A stretch of DNA of 64,000 nucleotides from Parastagonospora avenae f. sp. tritici 18332-5 (taxonomy: Eukaryota; Ascomycota; Dothideomycetes; Pleosporales; Phaeosphaeriaceae), in NCBI GenBank assembly GCA_022559985.1, contig JAFJTR010000005.1, forward strand, positions 558,001 to 622,000, in the 5' to 3' direction. Positions 11,114-22,463 of this stretch are shown one piece after another. The position numbers and the translations under genes are program-made. Each line of letters starts with the position of its first letter. Within the stretch, counting starts at the first letter, position 1. The notes under the pieces were generated by a model that was not told where the DNA came from, searched no databases, and saw nothing but the letters and a program-made list of their open reading frames with translations.

Positions 11114-12138
11114 ATGGCTGCCCCGCGCACTCTCCTGCTCTGCCCGCCCTCGCTATCGGCGCATCCAGAGGCGCTCAACAAGATATACGAGATCCATGAT
11201 CGCTCCACTGCCGACCTGCAGATGCTGGATCGCATTGCAGCAGGTCTCGTACAACTGCCCGCCGCCACATACGACGTCGTCCTGCTCCTCACTGACGCCG
11301 ACGGCACCACACGCGAGAGCCACAAGCTGCTCGCCCGCGATGTCGCAAGCAAAGTCGCCGGCGCTCTGAAATTCGGGGGAATTCTCAAGGGCCAGGACGG
11401 CATACTTGACGGCGCAGCAAAGACAGAGGCGATTCTGGCGGGGCTGTCTGAGTCACCGAACGGCATGGTCAAGACGGAGCAGGTGGAGAGCGTCTCGATA
11501 CCACTAAAGTTCGGCAAGAAGAAGACGAATGGCGCGAACGGGACGAATGGCGCGAATGGCACAAATGGCACAAATGGCGCAGTCAACCCAGATGGCTCGG
11601 TCCCACTCAATCTCAACGGCAAGCGCAACCAGCCCGAGCCCGTGAAGCCAGCGGGCGTAGGCTTCGTCGACTTCAGCGACGATCTCGACGACCCGATCAT
11701 CACCGGCGAAGACGATGACGACGACCTCATCGACGAAGACGACTTGATCACAGAGGAGGACATGGCACGGCCAGTCATTCAGCGTAAGTGCATTGCCTCC
11801 TCGTTACGAATCATTGCTAACACATAGCAGCGCCAGAGTGTCGACCCAAAGCCGGAAAGCGACGCCGCGCCTGCAAGGACTGCACGTGCGGTCTGAAGGA
11901 GAAAATGGAAGCCGAGGATGCCGCGAAGCGCACGACGGCCGACAAAGCGCTGAATACATTGAAGTTGGGAGCGGACGATCTCGACGAGCTGGACTTCACT
12001 GTCCAAGGCAAGGTTGGTAGCTGCGGCAACTGCGCACTTGGAGATGCGTTCAGGTGCGATGGTTGTCCGTATATTGGTCTGCCTGCGTTCAAGCCGGGTG
12101 AGGAGGTGCGGCTGCTGAATAATGATATTCAGCTGTAG
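11114..12138 (+). CDS. DRE2: Fe-S cluster assembly protein Dre2 (anamorsin/CIAPIN1)
   Basis: Electron-transfer component of the cytosolic iron-sulfur assembly machinery; with Tah18 it passes electrons from NADPH. Exon 1 is 11114-11783. Exon 2 starts at 11828 or 11831 (tandem acceptor, see findings) and ends at 12138, giving 326 or 325 residues. Residues 1 to about 130 are the methyltransferase-like N-terminal domain (MAAPRTLLLCPPSLSAHPEA). A linker with a Thr/Ala-Asn-Gly repeat and acidic runs follows. The CIAPIN1 domain has both cofactor sites: C227, C238, C241 and C243 (CX10CX2CXC), and C288, C291, C299 and C302 (CX2CX7CX2C). All eight Cys are present. The acidic DDLDDPIITGEDDDDDLIDE stretch is usual in fungal members. 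An upstream ATG-less extension of the frame is not used. Confidence 0.96.
11525..11578 (+). repeat. 9-nt coding minisatellite in DRE2
   Basis: Six tandem copies of (A/G)C(G/A)-AA(T/C)-GG(C/G) encode TNG/ANG units in the linker between the two Dre2 domains. Copy number is likely to vary between strains. Confidence 0.85.
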
Positions 12139-12454
12139 ATACTGTTTCTTTGAAGTTGCATACTCGGCGCTGGTGGTTCGTGTTTATGAGATGGTAGACT
12201 GATGCATGGTAACGGCGTATGAAATACATTATGAGCCATAAACTCTGCGCATCGAACTAAGGGGCCATGTGAATGCTCGAATAACAGTGGCTGTAAGTCA
12301 AATATACCGTAGCGATTCCATACAATCATGTATAGCTTCAGGTACATGACGGAAACTCCAGAGACATTGATGTTGAACAAACTCTTTGTATGTTCTACCT
12401 ATAGCAAAGAAACTACCTACGTACTTATATCCCATCCCATCCCATACACCCCCT

Positions 12455-15400
12455 TTACAAAAATACCTTATCATCTCTCCCCTGCTTATCCCAATACCCC
12501 CCACTAACCCACCTTCCCCCCTTCCCCACCATACTCTTCAAACTCCCCCATCCCTGACTCTGCTGTCTCCCCTTCTGCACCTCCAACATACTCTCCCCCT
12601 CGGGCGTCATCCTAGCATTCTCTCCACCCACCACGCCCAACGGCGTCCTCTCCCTCTCCCTCTCACACATCTCCGCCCTTCCATACACCGGAAACAGCCC
12701 CAGTCCCGCCGTCTGCACCGTCGCGCGCTTGCTACTCTTCGGCGGCGGGGACGGCGTCGCAAACCGACTACTCTCATGCAAACTCGCGAGCCGCGATCGT
12801 CTTGCGACGGAATTAATCCGGCCATTAGATGTGCGGAAGCCAATGCTCGAGCTGCGCAGTTCCTCAACCGTTGGCTCTTCGTCCTCCGCGCCGTAGAAGG
12901 TGAGATTGCCCGAGAGATCGCGCGTCATGAGCGAGGGCTTGGAGGCCGAGAGCTGCATGGTGCTGGTGGGGCGCGAGACGGTGTCGAAGAAGGGGTAGGC
13001 GGTGGATTGCCCGCGGGAATGGGTTCTTTTGAAGGACGGGCCTGAGCAGTGGGAGGCAGGGCGCGAGTGGAGGGATTTGCGGGAGTGGCGCTCTTTGGGG
13101 GGTGAGGTGGGGTGGGAGGGAGTTTTGGAGATGCGCTGGGATTTGCGGTCGGTGGTGGTTTGGGAGGGGTGAGATGTTTTGGGGCGTGAGGGCGATGTTG
13201 AGGTTTGAGTCTTGGAGTGAGCTTCTGCTCGTGCTGGTGTTGATCTTGCGCCGAGGCTGTACGGAGAAGACATGTTTTCTTTCCCGCCATGTTCAGCAAT
13301 ATAGGCGGAGTAGAATGGTGTTGGGTCGCCTGGTGAAAGACTATTAGCAAGAGTCCCGGAGTCTGGCCAGTACGTGTATAGCGTCGGGACAGGCTATCTC
13401 AGAAGCAAAGGAGTTGACTTACGTTCACTCGTCCGCTTCAAATCTCTCTGAGTCTCACGCTTACTCGTTCTCTTCTGTTTGTCCACCTTCTTCTCAGCAC
13501 TATTGCGCTTGCTCCTCCGCCTAGTATCAATCTGTAGCGGCGGCAGAACGAAGTCTCCTGGCTTCACCGTCACCCGCTTCTCAGCTTCTTCAATCTCGTC
13601 TTCCTCGTCAGTGTACACGCTGTCGCTCAGGTCAGCGTCCTTAAAGATCTCACTGCCGGTCAGATCATTCAGCCGTGACTTTAATGAGTATGCGCGAAGG
13701 CTGTCACGCGTGCTTGCGCGTCGGGGAATTCCACTCGAGCTGTATGCGATGGTGGTGTCTGGTCTGGCATAGCTCTTCTCAACACGGTCTCGATGAATTC
13801 CTGCTGAGGTAAACGGCCGCGCAACCCGATTTTGGCGCAAGCTACCAGGAAACTCTTTGGGTGATGTCTCCGGTACGGGGCTGACAGACGACTTGCTGAT
13901 GCTCCTGCGTGCTTCGAGGCGTTCCTTCGACGATCTACGGGCCTTCGAGCTACTTGGGATCTCTTTTCCTTTGCCCTCAACTACATAATCATCTGGCCTT
14001 ACGATTGTGTTCCTCCTTGTTGGAGCCTCAGACATGAGGACAGGGCCTTTGTACGTTGAAGAAGACACGCGGCTCCCGGCAGCACTGAAGAATGGCGATT
14101 TGTTTAAAGCGCGATTTCGGATGTATGAGTCGCGCTTCTCGTCCATTGGGCGGTCGACTAGACTACTACGAGTGTAAGCAGGCACGACGCGAATGCTGCG
14201 TTTGTTCTCTACCGGTGTGGTAACTCTTGGCTGCTGTCGCGCAACGGGTCGCTGCGGGGCCGTGGAGGGTGCTGTGGAAAAGGTACTTGTACACCTTGTG
14301 GTCGTATACGAGCTTGTGCTAAGAGGTCGACGCAGTGAAGACCGCGATATGTTCGTGTTGCTCCTGGACGGTGAGAAGGTCTGTCGGCCATGCCCCATTC
14401 CTGTGATGCGTCGATTTACCGGCAAACCTGAACTGCGCTGGATCTGATCATGGTACACTGTAGTTGCCCGTCTTCGATGCTTTCGAAACGTGCTTGACCT
14501 TAACGACTCTGCCAGTTGCTCGGTAGGAATTTTCATGGAGTCACAAGGATGCTGTGATGGAGCAGTGTCGTTCTGGAAACCCCAGGATGACTCCTCGAAA
14601 GTATCCAGGATACGCGTATCGGCATCACCGATCGAGTCAGTAAGAGACTCGTCATCTCTGTGATCGGCTTGCAAGTCCAGATCAAGCATCGGTGGGTTTT
14701 CGGAGGCACGATGCATCAGGTAGTCATGTTCCCCCTTGCCTTTTTCAAGGTCTTCGTCCTGGTCATGGTCCACGTCGATGTGCGGCCACCCGAGTGGAAT
14801 GAACATTGGACGCGATATGTCAGACTTCTTGGGACTTCTAGGTAGCTTCGGGCTTGCGTAGACTTTGCGCTGTTTCCTTCGACGCAGACATATTACAAGT
14901 CCGACTAGCAAAAGTACCCCACAGATGGCTCCAATGATTGAGCCGATGATAATACCAGCTGTTTTTCCGGTACTGTCCTCATGGTGTGGGACAGAGTTGC
15001 TCGCAGTACCAGCTGGTATACCAGTGGTACCACTTTCTGTCAAGTTTGAGGCAACAATCTGAAATGTTTGCGTATCTTTTTGGGAGCCATCGCTAGATAC
15101 TGCGGTCAATGTACATTGCACTTTTTGTGCAGGGAAGTCCTGCGTAATCGTTCCGGAGATAGTGGCCTTTGATGGATCGAATTGGAGATACCGGGACAGG
15201 GATGCAAGATCAACAGACAGTTTCTCGTTGCTATTGGCAAGCACACCTTGCGGGATGGCGTACTCGAATTTCCCTCCAATCGTTGCGTTTACTTCGCCAA
15301 TCTCGGACGCAAAGAGTTCGGATTTGAAATATACATGGATGCTCAACTGTCCCATGTCGCCGAACTGGTCCGTTGCATTGACGGATATGTCTTGCGACAT

Positions 15401-16279
15401 GGTCCCGGATGGTGCATTGCCACTGATTATGGAAGTTTTCTTGTCAAGCTTCAGCCACGAAGGTAATGTGGCGTCAACAGACTGAATTTGCGGCTCAAGG
15501 ACTGGCAGACCATCAAGGAGCAGGGTACTTTTCAGATCAATGTAGATGTTTTGTCCCTTAATCAATTCGAGGGTTTGGGTGTACGGTTGGAATGACAACT
15601 GGTGATCGCTGATTACAAGGGTGAATGGCAGCGAAGAGGCGGCATAGCCTTGGGTTTGAGAAGCGATCAGGAGTATGTGAAAAGTTTGTGTAAAGGTAAT
15701 AGAGGGTGTGGTTCCTTTGAAGCGAAGCGATGATCCATCGAAGCTGATCCATGCTGGCAAAGGTGTATGATCGGAAAGGACCGCGTAGTACGAGGGGGAA
15801 GAGCCTTTGGACACGAAGGTGTTCCAAGGAAACGTAATTTCGATAGGCTTTGATGGTCCAATATTGATGGTGTTTGGTCCGGAGAGTAGTCCCGAGTTCT
15901 CAAGCACTTGCGTGACATTGCCCTTAAGTTCTGGGCCGCTGTTGTCTTTTGCGACCATAAGCTTTGAGTCCATACCGACAAATGCGCCCCCCGATCCAGC
16001 CGCATTTATCTTGAAACTGATCTCTCCAACATCGCTGGCACTCGGAGTTCCAGATAGTGTCCGACTTTTGCTATCTAGGGACAACCAAGTCGGGTTTCCG
16101 ACCAAAAAGTATTGCAACTTGTCTGAGTCGGTCGCAAATGTCGTTGGCGCGATTTGGTATTCATATGATTGACCAGCCAGCGCAATCGGCGGGAGTTGTT
16201 CATTGAACGGATAGCTGACTTGGAGATATGCTGCAACGGAGGCGGGTAGAAGCCATAGTGCTAACAGCGATCTCGTCAT
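12455..16279 (-). CDS. Axl2-like polarity protein with cadherin-like (CADG) domains
   Basis: Type I plasma membrane protein of the Axl2 family, which marks bud or septation sites. Exon 1 is 16279-13423. A 93-nt intron follows (GTAAGT, TGCTAAT branch, CACCAG), then exon 2 13329-12455, giving 1243 residues. Signs: signal peptide MTRSLLALWLLPASVAAYL; repeated dystroglycan/cadherin-like units of about 100 residues (for example NPTWLSLDSKSRTLSGTPS and LPAWISFDGSSLRFKGTTPS); one membrane segment at about 440-465 (IIIGSIIGAICGVLLLVGLV) followed by CLRRRKQRK; then a long basic, Ser-rich cytoplasmic tail. Reading through the intron gives an alternative end at 13394 (961 residues), but splicing joins the frames exactly and continues with RDPTPFYSAYIAEHGGKEN. 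A possible 49-nt 5'-leader intron lies at 16332-16284. The budding role comes from yeast and is inferred here. Confidence 0.85.
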
Positions 16280-16896
16280 CGCGCTGCGAACAAATCAACA
16301 AAATCCAGTGATGATGACTATGAAGTACTCACAATGGCGGCGCTTTGCCGTAGCGATGTCTCTATGCTTTCTCAACACTTCTATGTCAACTGTCAAATAA
16401 CTAGATTCCTTAGATTCGCAGAGGTTGACCATGAGCCATGACATGAAAGTCTCGGACGTAGAGACGGAGCGAACATGCTGAAGATCTTTCGTCACTTTCA
16501 GCCCCCTCTTCCTGGCTTCCTGGGTCTCAGGAATTCATGATCGCGCCGCGGACGCGTGCTCGCGTCGATGCCTTACGTTGGCCTCTCAACTGAGCGAGGA
16601 ATGTGTTAACCACTTCACATCTTCCATGAACAAACCATCAAACTGTGATAACACTATCATGGTCGCTCATGGTGATGCCGAATCGCACTCAGCGCACAAC
16701 TAAGATGGCCTTGGTTATTCTTGTGCTTCTTGTTTCAGCCACGCTTTGAGACATCCTAGATCATACGAGGTGTTGTCGAAGGAGGTCAGGCAGGGTGATG
16801 AAGAGGGGCTGCACGAGCAAGGGATGCGTTTTCCTGCCCCCTCTTCCACCACAACGAGGTCTTGCCAGAACGTTTTGTAACAACTCCAGAATTTGC
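16280..16896. other. upstream region of the AXL2-like gene
   Basis: 617 nt between the Axl2-like start and the acetyltransferase stop. It contains the likely 5' leader and promoter. No gene is seen. Confidence 0.5.
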
Positions 16897-17397
16897 TCAT
16901 TTGGCTATGGTTAACTCCATTTTCAACCCAGCCCTCCCTGGAGCATAGTATGCAGGACGGATCTCCACTTGGCTGAATTCGCATGCTTCGTACAGCGCTC
17001 TGGCGGGCCCATTGTGCTCATCGACCCATAGTTGAATACTTTCGCCGCCCCCCTTTTCCATTTGATGGCGCAGGGCGTGGACGAGACACCTGCCGATGCC
17101 CTTCTTTCTTTCTTGCTCAACTACACAGAGCTTGTGTAGCCAGACTACTCTCTTCATTCGCTGGTACACAAGATACGCCACTATCTGATCTGAGTCGCCC
17201 TTCAGTGCCAGTAGCACGCCAATGTTCTTCTTCTTCAGCTCGACGTCGTAGTCAAAGCCTTCATCTTTGGAAAAGACTTTTCGTTCGAGTTTCGCAATCC
17301 TGCTTACAAAGAATGGGCGTTCCTTCGCTGGTAGAGCGGCGAAATCTTTCAGCACTATCCCAGGGGGGAGTAAGCCAGCGGCAGCTGCATCCGTCAT
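16897..17397 (-). CDS. GNAT-family N-acetyltransferase
   Basis: Single-exon protein of 166 residues, a usual size for a stand-alone GNAT enzyme that moves acetyl from acetyl-CoA to an amine. The acetyl-CoA binding motif A is clear: LHKLCVVEQERKKGIGRCLV, with the RxxGxG core (ERKKGIG). Motif B follows as IQLWVDEHNGPARALYEACEF, the usual N-x2-A-x2-L-Y segment, and YYAPGRAGLKMEL ends the fold. No signal peptide or targeting sequence is seen. It is divergent with the RecQ gene, sharing about 410 nt of upstream DNA. The substrate cannot be told from sequence; spermidine/diamine-like and protein acetyltransferases are both possible. Confidence 0.9.
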   Translation of the reverse strand: MTDAAAAGLLPPGIVLKDFAALPAKERPFFVSRIAKLERKVFSKDEGFDYDVELKKKNIGVLLALKGDSDQIVAYLVYQRMKRVVWLHKLCVVEQERKKGIGRCLVHALRHQMEKGGGESIQLWVDEHNGPARALYEACEFSQVEIRPAYYAPGRAGLKMELTIAK

Positions 17398-17808
17398 TCT
17401 CGAGCCTCGTGTGCGCTCGTGTGTGGTGGCTACCTAGGGACCTCGTGGTACCTCAACGTGCCTGGTGCCGACGCGACAAAGATCGCCCTGCCTAACCTCT
17501 TTTTGACATACCAGCCCGTCTCAAAAGTGTCTTGCAGATGAGTGACTTGAGCCGATTGTGGTGTCGTGATGTGCAAGAGCGCGAAAGCGAAGATTACGGG
17601 GCATGAAAAAACGCACGTGATCCCGCGACTGCGAACCTTCCAAGGTTGGAATCTCGACGCGTCTGCTCCTGCACAACAACACAAAATCAGCAGTCACAAC
17701 GCAACCTTGTCTGAAGTTCACGATGAGGCCTTGCATGCAGGCTACGCCGCCTTCGTTGTCCCACATTGCAAGGTAACAGGCGGGAGACCTCAAGCTAGTT
17801 TCTTCTGC
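17398..17808. other. divergent promoter, GNAT / RecQ
   Basis: 411 nt between two starts facing apart. It presumably serves both genes. A plus-strand open frame here is continuous with the RecQ first exon but has no family similarity upstream of 17809. Confidence 0.5.
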
Positions 17809-17826
17809 ATGACACGGCCTGCAACC

Positions 17827-19406
17827 ATGCCTGGCAAGCGAAAGCGACCATACTCTAGTATTGACTTCACATTGAAGCGAGTGTTCAAGAAGCCTGGATT
17901 CAGGTGTGTTTGACTGCATTTACACGAGATACTAGACTAAGACAACATGCCAGACCTTTACAACGCGAAGTCATTACAGCGACGCTTGAAGGCGAAGATG
18001 TCTTCTTGCAGGCTGCGACATCGTTCGGCAAGAGCTTATGCTACCAGTTACCGGCCGTCGTAGACTTTGGCAGTGCGTTGTTGTACACTCCTTGTGCTTT
18101 CTTCGCTGACCCGGAAAGTGACCATCGTCATATCCCCGCTGTTGGCCCTGATGGTAAGTCTAGGATATGCACATGATATACCGTTACTAATTCTGAACAG
18201 AACAACCAAGTCGCCGCCCTACGCAATGCAAACATTCGGGTTGAGACTATCAATAGCACCACACCGCCACCTGAAAGAAGAAGAATACTCGAGGACCTCC
18301 AATGTGGCCACCCATTGACCAGACTGCTATATGTCACCCCGGAGTTCTGTCAAGGTGACCAATTTCGCAGGATCCTTCGGGTCATTCATTCTCAGAAAGA
18401 GCTGGCACGCATTGCGGTCGACGAAGCCCATTGTGTCAGCGAATGGGGCCATGACTTCAGACCATCCTTCCAGCAACTGTCCTTCTTCAAAGAAGAGTTT
18501 CCAGATGTCCCCATCATATGTCTAACCGCCACGGCCACCGCACGTGTGCGAGACGACATCATCAAGACCCTGGCCCTGGACACCACGAAGCTGAAGATGT
18601 TCCGCATGACCACAAGCCGCCCCAATCTCCACTACGAACTCCGCTTCAAAAACGACCAAGAAGACCAATACCCCGACTTCCTCCACTGGCTGAAATCCGC
18701 CCACGCCCGCCGCGCCGCCAACCCCTCGCGCCTCACCGCTACAAACCAACGCGCCGACAACGTCCCCGGCATCATCTACACGCTCTATCGCAAAGACTGC
18801 GAATCCCTCGCCGCCCGCCTGCGCTCCGACGGCATCGGCGCAAAACCCTATCACGCCGGGCTCCCGCACGCCGAGCGCGCCGACGCCCTCGAAGGCTGGG
18901 TCGCCAACAAAGCCGGGTACGACGTAGTCGTCGCGACTACGGCGTTCGGCATGGGCATCGACAAGGAAAACGTGCGCTTCGTCGCGCACTGGCAGCTGCC
19001 CAAGAGCTTCGAAGGGTTCTACCAGGAAGCCGGGCGCGCGGGCCGGGATGGGAAGGCTAGTGTGTGCATGCTATACTATGGCCGTGAGGATCGCGATCGC
19101 GCGGGCCAGATGATGGCGAGGGATCATGCGAGGCAGCCGAAAGGGGCGGCGATGCATGTGCAGCTTGAGCATCGGCAGAGCAGTCTGGTTGCGCTGGTCA
19201 AGTACTGCGAGGCGACGAATGTGTGCAGGCATAAGCTGATTGCGAGGTACTTTGCGGACGAGGAGAATCCGCCGTGTGACTTTGCGTGCGATTGGTGTAA
19301 GGATGCGGTCGGCGTGGTTAAGATGAAGGAGAGGAATTTGGCGAGTGAGGAGTTTTGTAGCACGCAGAGGGAGCAGGGGGGTTATGATATTGATGAGTAT
19401 GAGTGA
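17827..19406 (+). CDS. RecQ-family ATP-dependent DNA helicase (short form)
   Basis: A 3'-5' DNA helicase of genome maintenance. Exons are 17827-17903, 17954-18072, 18119-18153 and 18201-19406, giving 478 residues; an in-frame ATG at 17809 would add six. The three introns are only 46-50 nt. Motifs in order: PLQREVITATLEGED (motif 0 region), ATSFGKSLCYQLP (Walker A, with SFGKS in place of TGxGKS, common in fungal members), VDEAHCVSEWGHDFRP (DEAH box plus RecQ aromatic loop), CLTATAT (III), TTAFGMGIDKENVRFV (V), and YQEAGRAGRDG (VI). The RecQ zinc-binding module follows, with Cys in CEATNVCRH and CDFACDWC. There is no HRDC domain, so this is not the large BLM/Sgs1-type protein. The tandem 35-nt exon 3 supplies VISPLLALM. 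Confidence 0.92.
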
Positions 19407-19678
19407 GGGGGGAGGGGTTTGAGGTGGTGTTGAGGCGTAAGGGGTTCGCATCACGGTAGCATTGTATGGCGTTACATGGGATTCGAAATATGATTTTGGA
19501 ATCACTTTGCCTCACACAATCGTGTCTACTTTTATTTCATCAGGTTGCGTTGAATTTCTTGCAGATATGATCGACTAATCGACTATCATCTCGCCCCCTC
19601 AACGCCCTTTCATGCAATTTTCATAACCGTGATTCGTAACATGTCGCCATATATGAAGCCCCAGATAATCCCAGACCT

Positions 19679-20605
19679 CTACTTGATGATCAGAGCAGCG
19701 CTCGGGACAAAGCCCGCCTCCTTCAGCGTCATGCCAAAGTCAGTCTTGTCAAACGTCTTCTTTGGGAACGTAGTCGAGAAGGAGTTGACCTCGAGCCCAT
19801 CCTGCTCGAGAGCATGTGCCACCTCAAACAGCGTCGTCTCGACCGGGAACGTCTTCGTGACGCGACCGTTGCTCGTCTGCAGCGCCAATCTCGCCTCTGT
19901 ATACGCGCTCGCGGGCTTGCTCGTAGTCGGACCCGAAGACGTAGGCATGGGTGCCTGCGCAGGAGCCGGTGGAGGAGCCTGACCCGCGCGTTGTGCCTTC
20001 TCGATCTCAGCTTTCCGCTTGCGCTCCTGCTTGTCGGCCTCGAGTTTGGCGAGGACACGCTTCCGAGCATCCTCATCTGCCTTCTTCTCCGCGCGCTTTG
20101 CCTGTGCCTCCTTTATGCGCTCCTTTGCCTGCAGGGCTTCCTTGATGTCCTGCGACTCCTTGGTAGCCTTCATGCGAATCTGTTCGTTGCGCTTCTTATC
20201 TTCCTTGTCCGCCTCCGCCTGTGCCGCACGCTTGGCTGCAAGTTTGGCCTTTGCTTCCTCGAGCTTTTGCTTCTTCTCCTCTTCAGTGAGCGGGGCGAGC
20301 TCTTCGGTCGACTCGCTGAAGTTCTGGTGGCCAGACTTGTCGGCGTGGAACTCAGCTTGTGGGGCGGAGCGGAACTTCTTGCCACAGTCATCGCAGACGA
20401 GTGACTGTGCTACCTCGCCGGGCTTGAGTGCAGGAGGCTCTTCGGCGGCGTCGGCTTGCTCGGCCTTGATCTCATCCATAGTCTTGTCTTGGTTCTTCTC
20501 GATCCAGTCCATGGCGCCTTGCAGTCCACCAGTTGCCTTGACTGCGAGCTCAGCGCGCTCTTGGGGAAAGCCCATCTCTATGAGCTGCTCGAGATCTGAA
20601 GCCAT
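19679..20605 (-). CDS. UBA-UBX domain protein (UBXN1/SAKS1-like)
   Basis: Single-exon 308-residue adaptor of the Cdc48/p97 system. Order: UBA domain at 1-40 (LEQLIEMGFPQERAELAVKA, with the MGF loop that binds ubiquitin); a C2H2-like motif at about 70-95 (CDDCGKKFRSAPQAEFHADK then SGH); a long charged coiled coil of Glu/Lys/Ala (about 105-205); a Pro/Ala linker; and a UBX domain (about 225-308) with RLALQTSNGRVTKTFPVETT and FSTTFPKKTFDKTDFGMTL, where the FPKK takes the place of the FPR loop that contacts Cdc48. It is convergent with RecQ (272 nt apart) and divergent from the VAP gene. Function is by family. Confidence 0.93.
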   Translation of the reverse strand: MASDLEQLIEMGFPQERAELAVKATGGLQGAMDWIEKNQDKTMDEIKAEQADAAEEPPALKPGEVAQSLVCDDCGKKFRSAPQAEFHADKSGHQNFSESTEELAPLTEEEKKQKLEEAKAKLAAKRAAQAEADKEDKKRNEQIRMKATKESQDIKEALQAKERIKEAQAKRAEKKADEDARKRVLAKLEADKQERKRKAEIEKAQRAGQAPPPAPAQAPMPTSSGPTTSKPASAYTEARLALQTSNGRVTKTFPVETTLFEVAHALEQDGLEVNSFSTTFPKKTFDKTDFGMTLKEAGFVPSAALIIK

Positions 20606-21293
20606 TTCGTATGGTGGCGATGTGTGTGTAGTGGTTCTTGGAGGCGGTAGAAGCTTGGGAGCTCTAGTGGGTCGGTCGCGTGGGATTCCCTACTGTTGAC
20701 GTGTAGATTGACGGGGGTGAGTGGTCAAGGGTGGAGGGATGAAGGCTCTTGGACGCGGGGAGAAGGTGCGATCATGCGAGTGGGGATTATATAGTTCAGT
20801 GTTGGAAGATGCGAAGAGGGGAGAAGGTGGAGGAACCACGGATGAGATCACTGCCTAGTGCGGCGTTTACCTTGGTGCTGGGCGGGTCCAAGGCGCAATT
20901 ATGAATCAGTTGATTGTTATTCTCTCACTGTGCTTTTCACTATAGATTACATCAATCTAGTTCTACGCGTGCTTACTGTTGCGCGTGTTGAAGGCCTGCA
21001 CCGTAAAGTTGGTTAGCACGTTAGGTCCCGGAGGTTAACGTCGCCGTCACTTGTCTGCAACGTCATCCAGAGTTCCAAGCGAGCTCTCCCCCAGCATCCT
21101 AACACTTGACCTGCCGTATAGCACGACCCCCAAACGTCGCTTCTGGTTCGCGCTCTTGGTACCTTCACACCCGCGACCGCACTCAATACCTGCCTATCCA
21201 CCCGGGACGCGCTACACCCCTGCCACCCGCCACCTGAATACCTGATTACCAACACACCACTCGCAACACCTACAGACTGCTCGCGCGCCCACA
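20606..21293. other. divergent promoter, UBX / VAP
   Basis: 688 nt. A TATATAAT-like box at about 20788-20796 (minus-strand sense) lies roughly 185 nt upstream of the UBX start. Nothing else is recognised. Confidence 0.45.
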
Positions 21294-22463
21294 ATGTCTG
21301 TCGAGCTCGACCCCGTAGAGCTGGGCTTCAAGCGTAAGATGCGCAATGGATCGAAGAATGGCACAGCAGGACTGAAGTGAACAGGCCCCTTCCAGCAGGA
21401 AGTCTCCAAGACGCTGCACCTCAAGAACCCACACTCCGACCCAATCGCTTTCAAAGTCAAGACCGTACGTAACGTCAAAGAACGAACTGAGCATGCGACA
21501 TGTACTGACTGCATATGCCTCTATCTAGACCGCTCCCAAGCAGTACGCATCCCACGACCCACGGCCTGCAACCTCGGCTCCGTGTCAGCCAGCTAACACC
21601 AACCTTGCAGATACTGTGTTAGGCCGAACAGTGGGCGCATTGAGCCCGGAAAAGAGGTCGAAGTGCAGAGTACGGCCCCCGTGTGCGACGCGTTGTCATC
21701 GGCATGGCACACTAACACGTGCGCATAGTTCTTCTCCAGGCTATGAAGGAGGACCCACCGCCAGATGCGAAGTGCCGCGACAAGTTCCTCGTGCAATCCG
21801 TCTTGGTCACCGCCGACAAGGAGTTCACTAACGTTGGATCTCTGGTACGTCATGTTCATGACAGAGTCGCGTTATTGCTAACAACGAAAATAGTGGTCAC
21901 ACATCGAGCAGACCAACAAATCGTCGATCCAAGAGAAGAAGATTAGAGTCCTCTTCCTGCCAGCCGACGATGCGTCTACCACCACCCCTGCTAAGACCAA
22001 CGGTGTCAGCCGCGAGTCGCTCGTCTCTGCTGCTACTCCCGAAGCCGTGACTCCTCAGCGCGGCGTGCCCGACGCCACCGGACCCGTCTCCCGCCCAGAT
22101 GAGCGACCAGCGGGCAGCAAGCATCTCGGAGAGATCAAGGACGAGGCCTTCAGCCCTGCATCCTCAGGCGGCGTAGGTGCGACCGTGTCTGCGGCCGCGA
22201 CTCGAGTGTCCAACGCCATTCCTGTATCCCAAGAAGATGTGAGCGCCCAGCTCGCAGAGGCCAAGGCAACCATTGCCAGGCTCACACAACAAGCATCCGA
22301 AGCCTCTGGCCTGCGCCAACGAAAGACCGATACCACATCCGGGTCCAAGTCTCAGCTCTCGACCGCTCCCCACACCCAGACTGCCCCTGCAGGTGGTGTC
22401 TCTGTCCAGATCACCGCATTGCTCTGTCTGGTCAGCTTCCTCCTCGCCTACTTCTTGTTTTGA
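21294..22463 (+). CDS. VAP/Scs2 family MSP-domain ER membrane protein
   Basis: Tail-anchored ER protein that binds FFAT-motif proteins at membrane contact sites. Six exons: 21294-21333, 21385-21464, 21529-21542 (14 nt), 21611-21669, 21729-21844 and 21894-22463; 292 residues. The MSP domain (about 4-125) shows LDPVELGFKRPF, LHLKNPHSDPIAFKVKTTA, PKQYCVRPNSGRIEPGKEVE and KDKFLVQS-like KCRDKFLVQSVLV. This includes the K-x-T-x-P-x-x-Y-x-V-R-P core that binds FFAT. A disordered Ser/Thr/Pro linker and a short coiled coil (QEDVSAQLAEAKATIARLTQ) lead to the C-terminal membrane anchor VQITALLCLVSFLLAYFLF ending the protein. The microexon is required to keep the core motif intact. Confidence 0.95.

Noticed and set aside
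12386..13045. 219-codon plus-strand frame
   Set aside because: Antisense shadow of the C-terminal exon of the Axl2-like gene; Arg/Pro/Leu-rich without motifs.
12455..13273. Independent 272-residue gene
   Set aside because: A strong in-frame intron joins it to the Axl2-like gene, so it is treated as the last exon.
18518..19060. 180-codon frame within RecQ
   Set aside because: Arg-rich out-of-frame shadow of the helicase exon.
19814..20699. Plus-strand frames opposite the UBX gene
   Set aside because: Leu/Cys/Ser-rich antisense shadows of a charged coiled coil.
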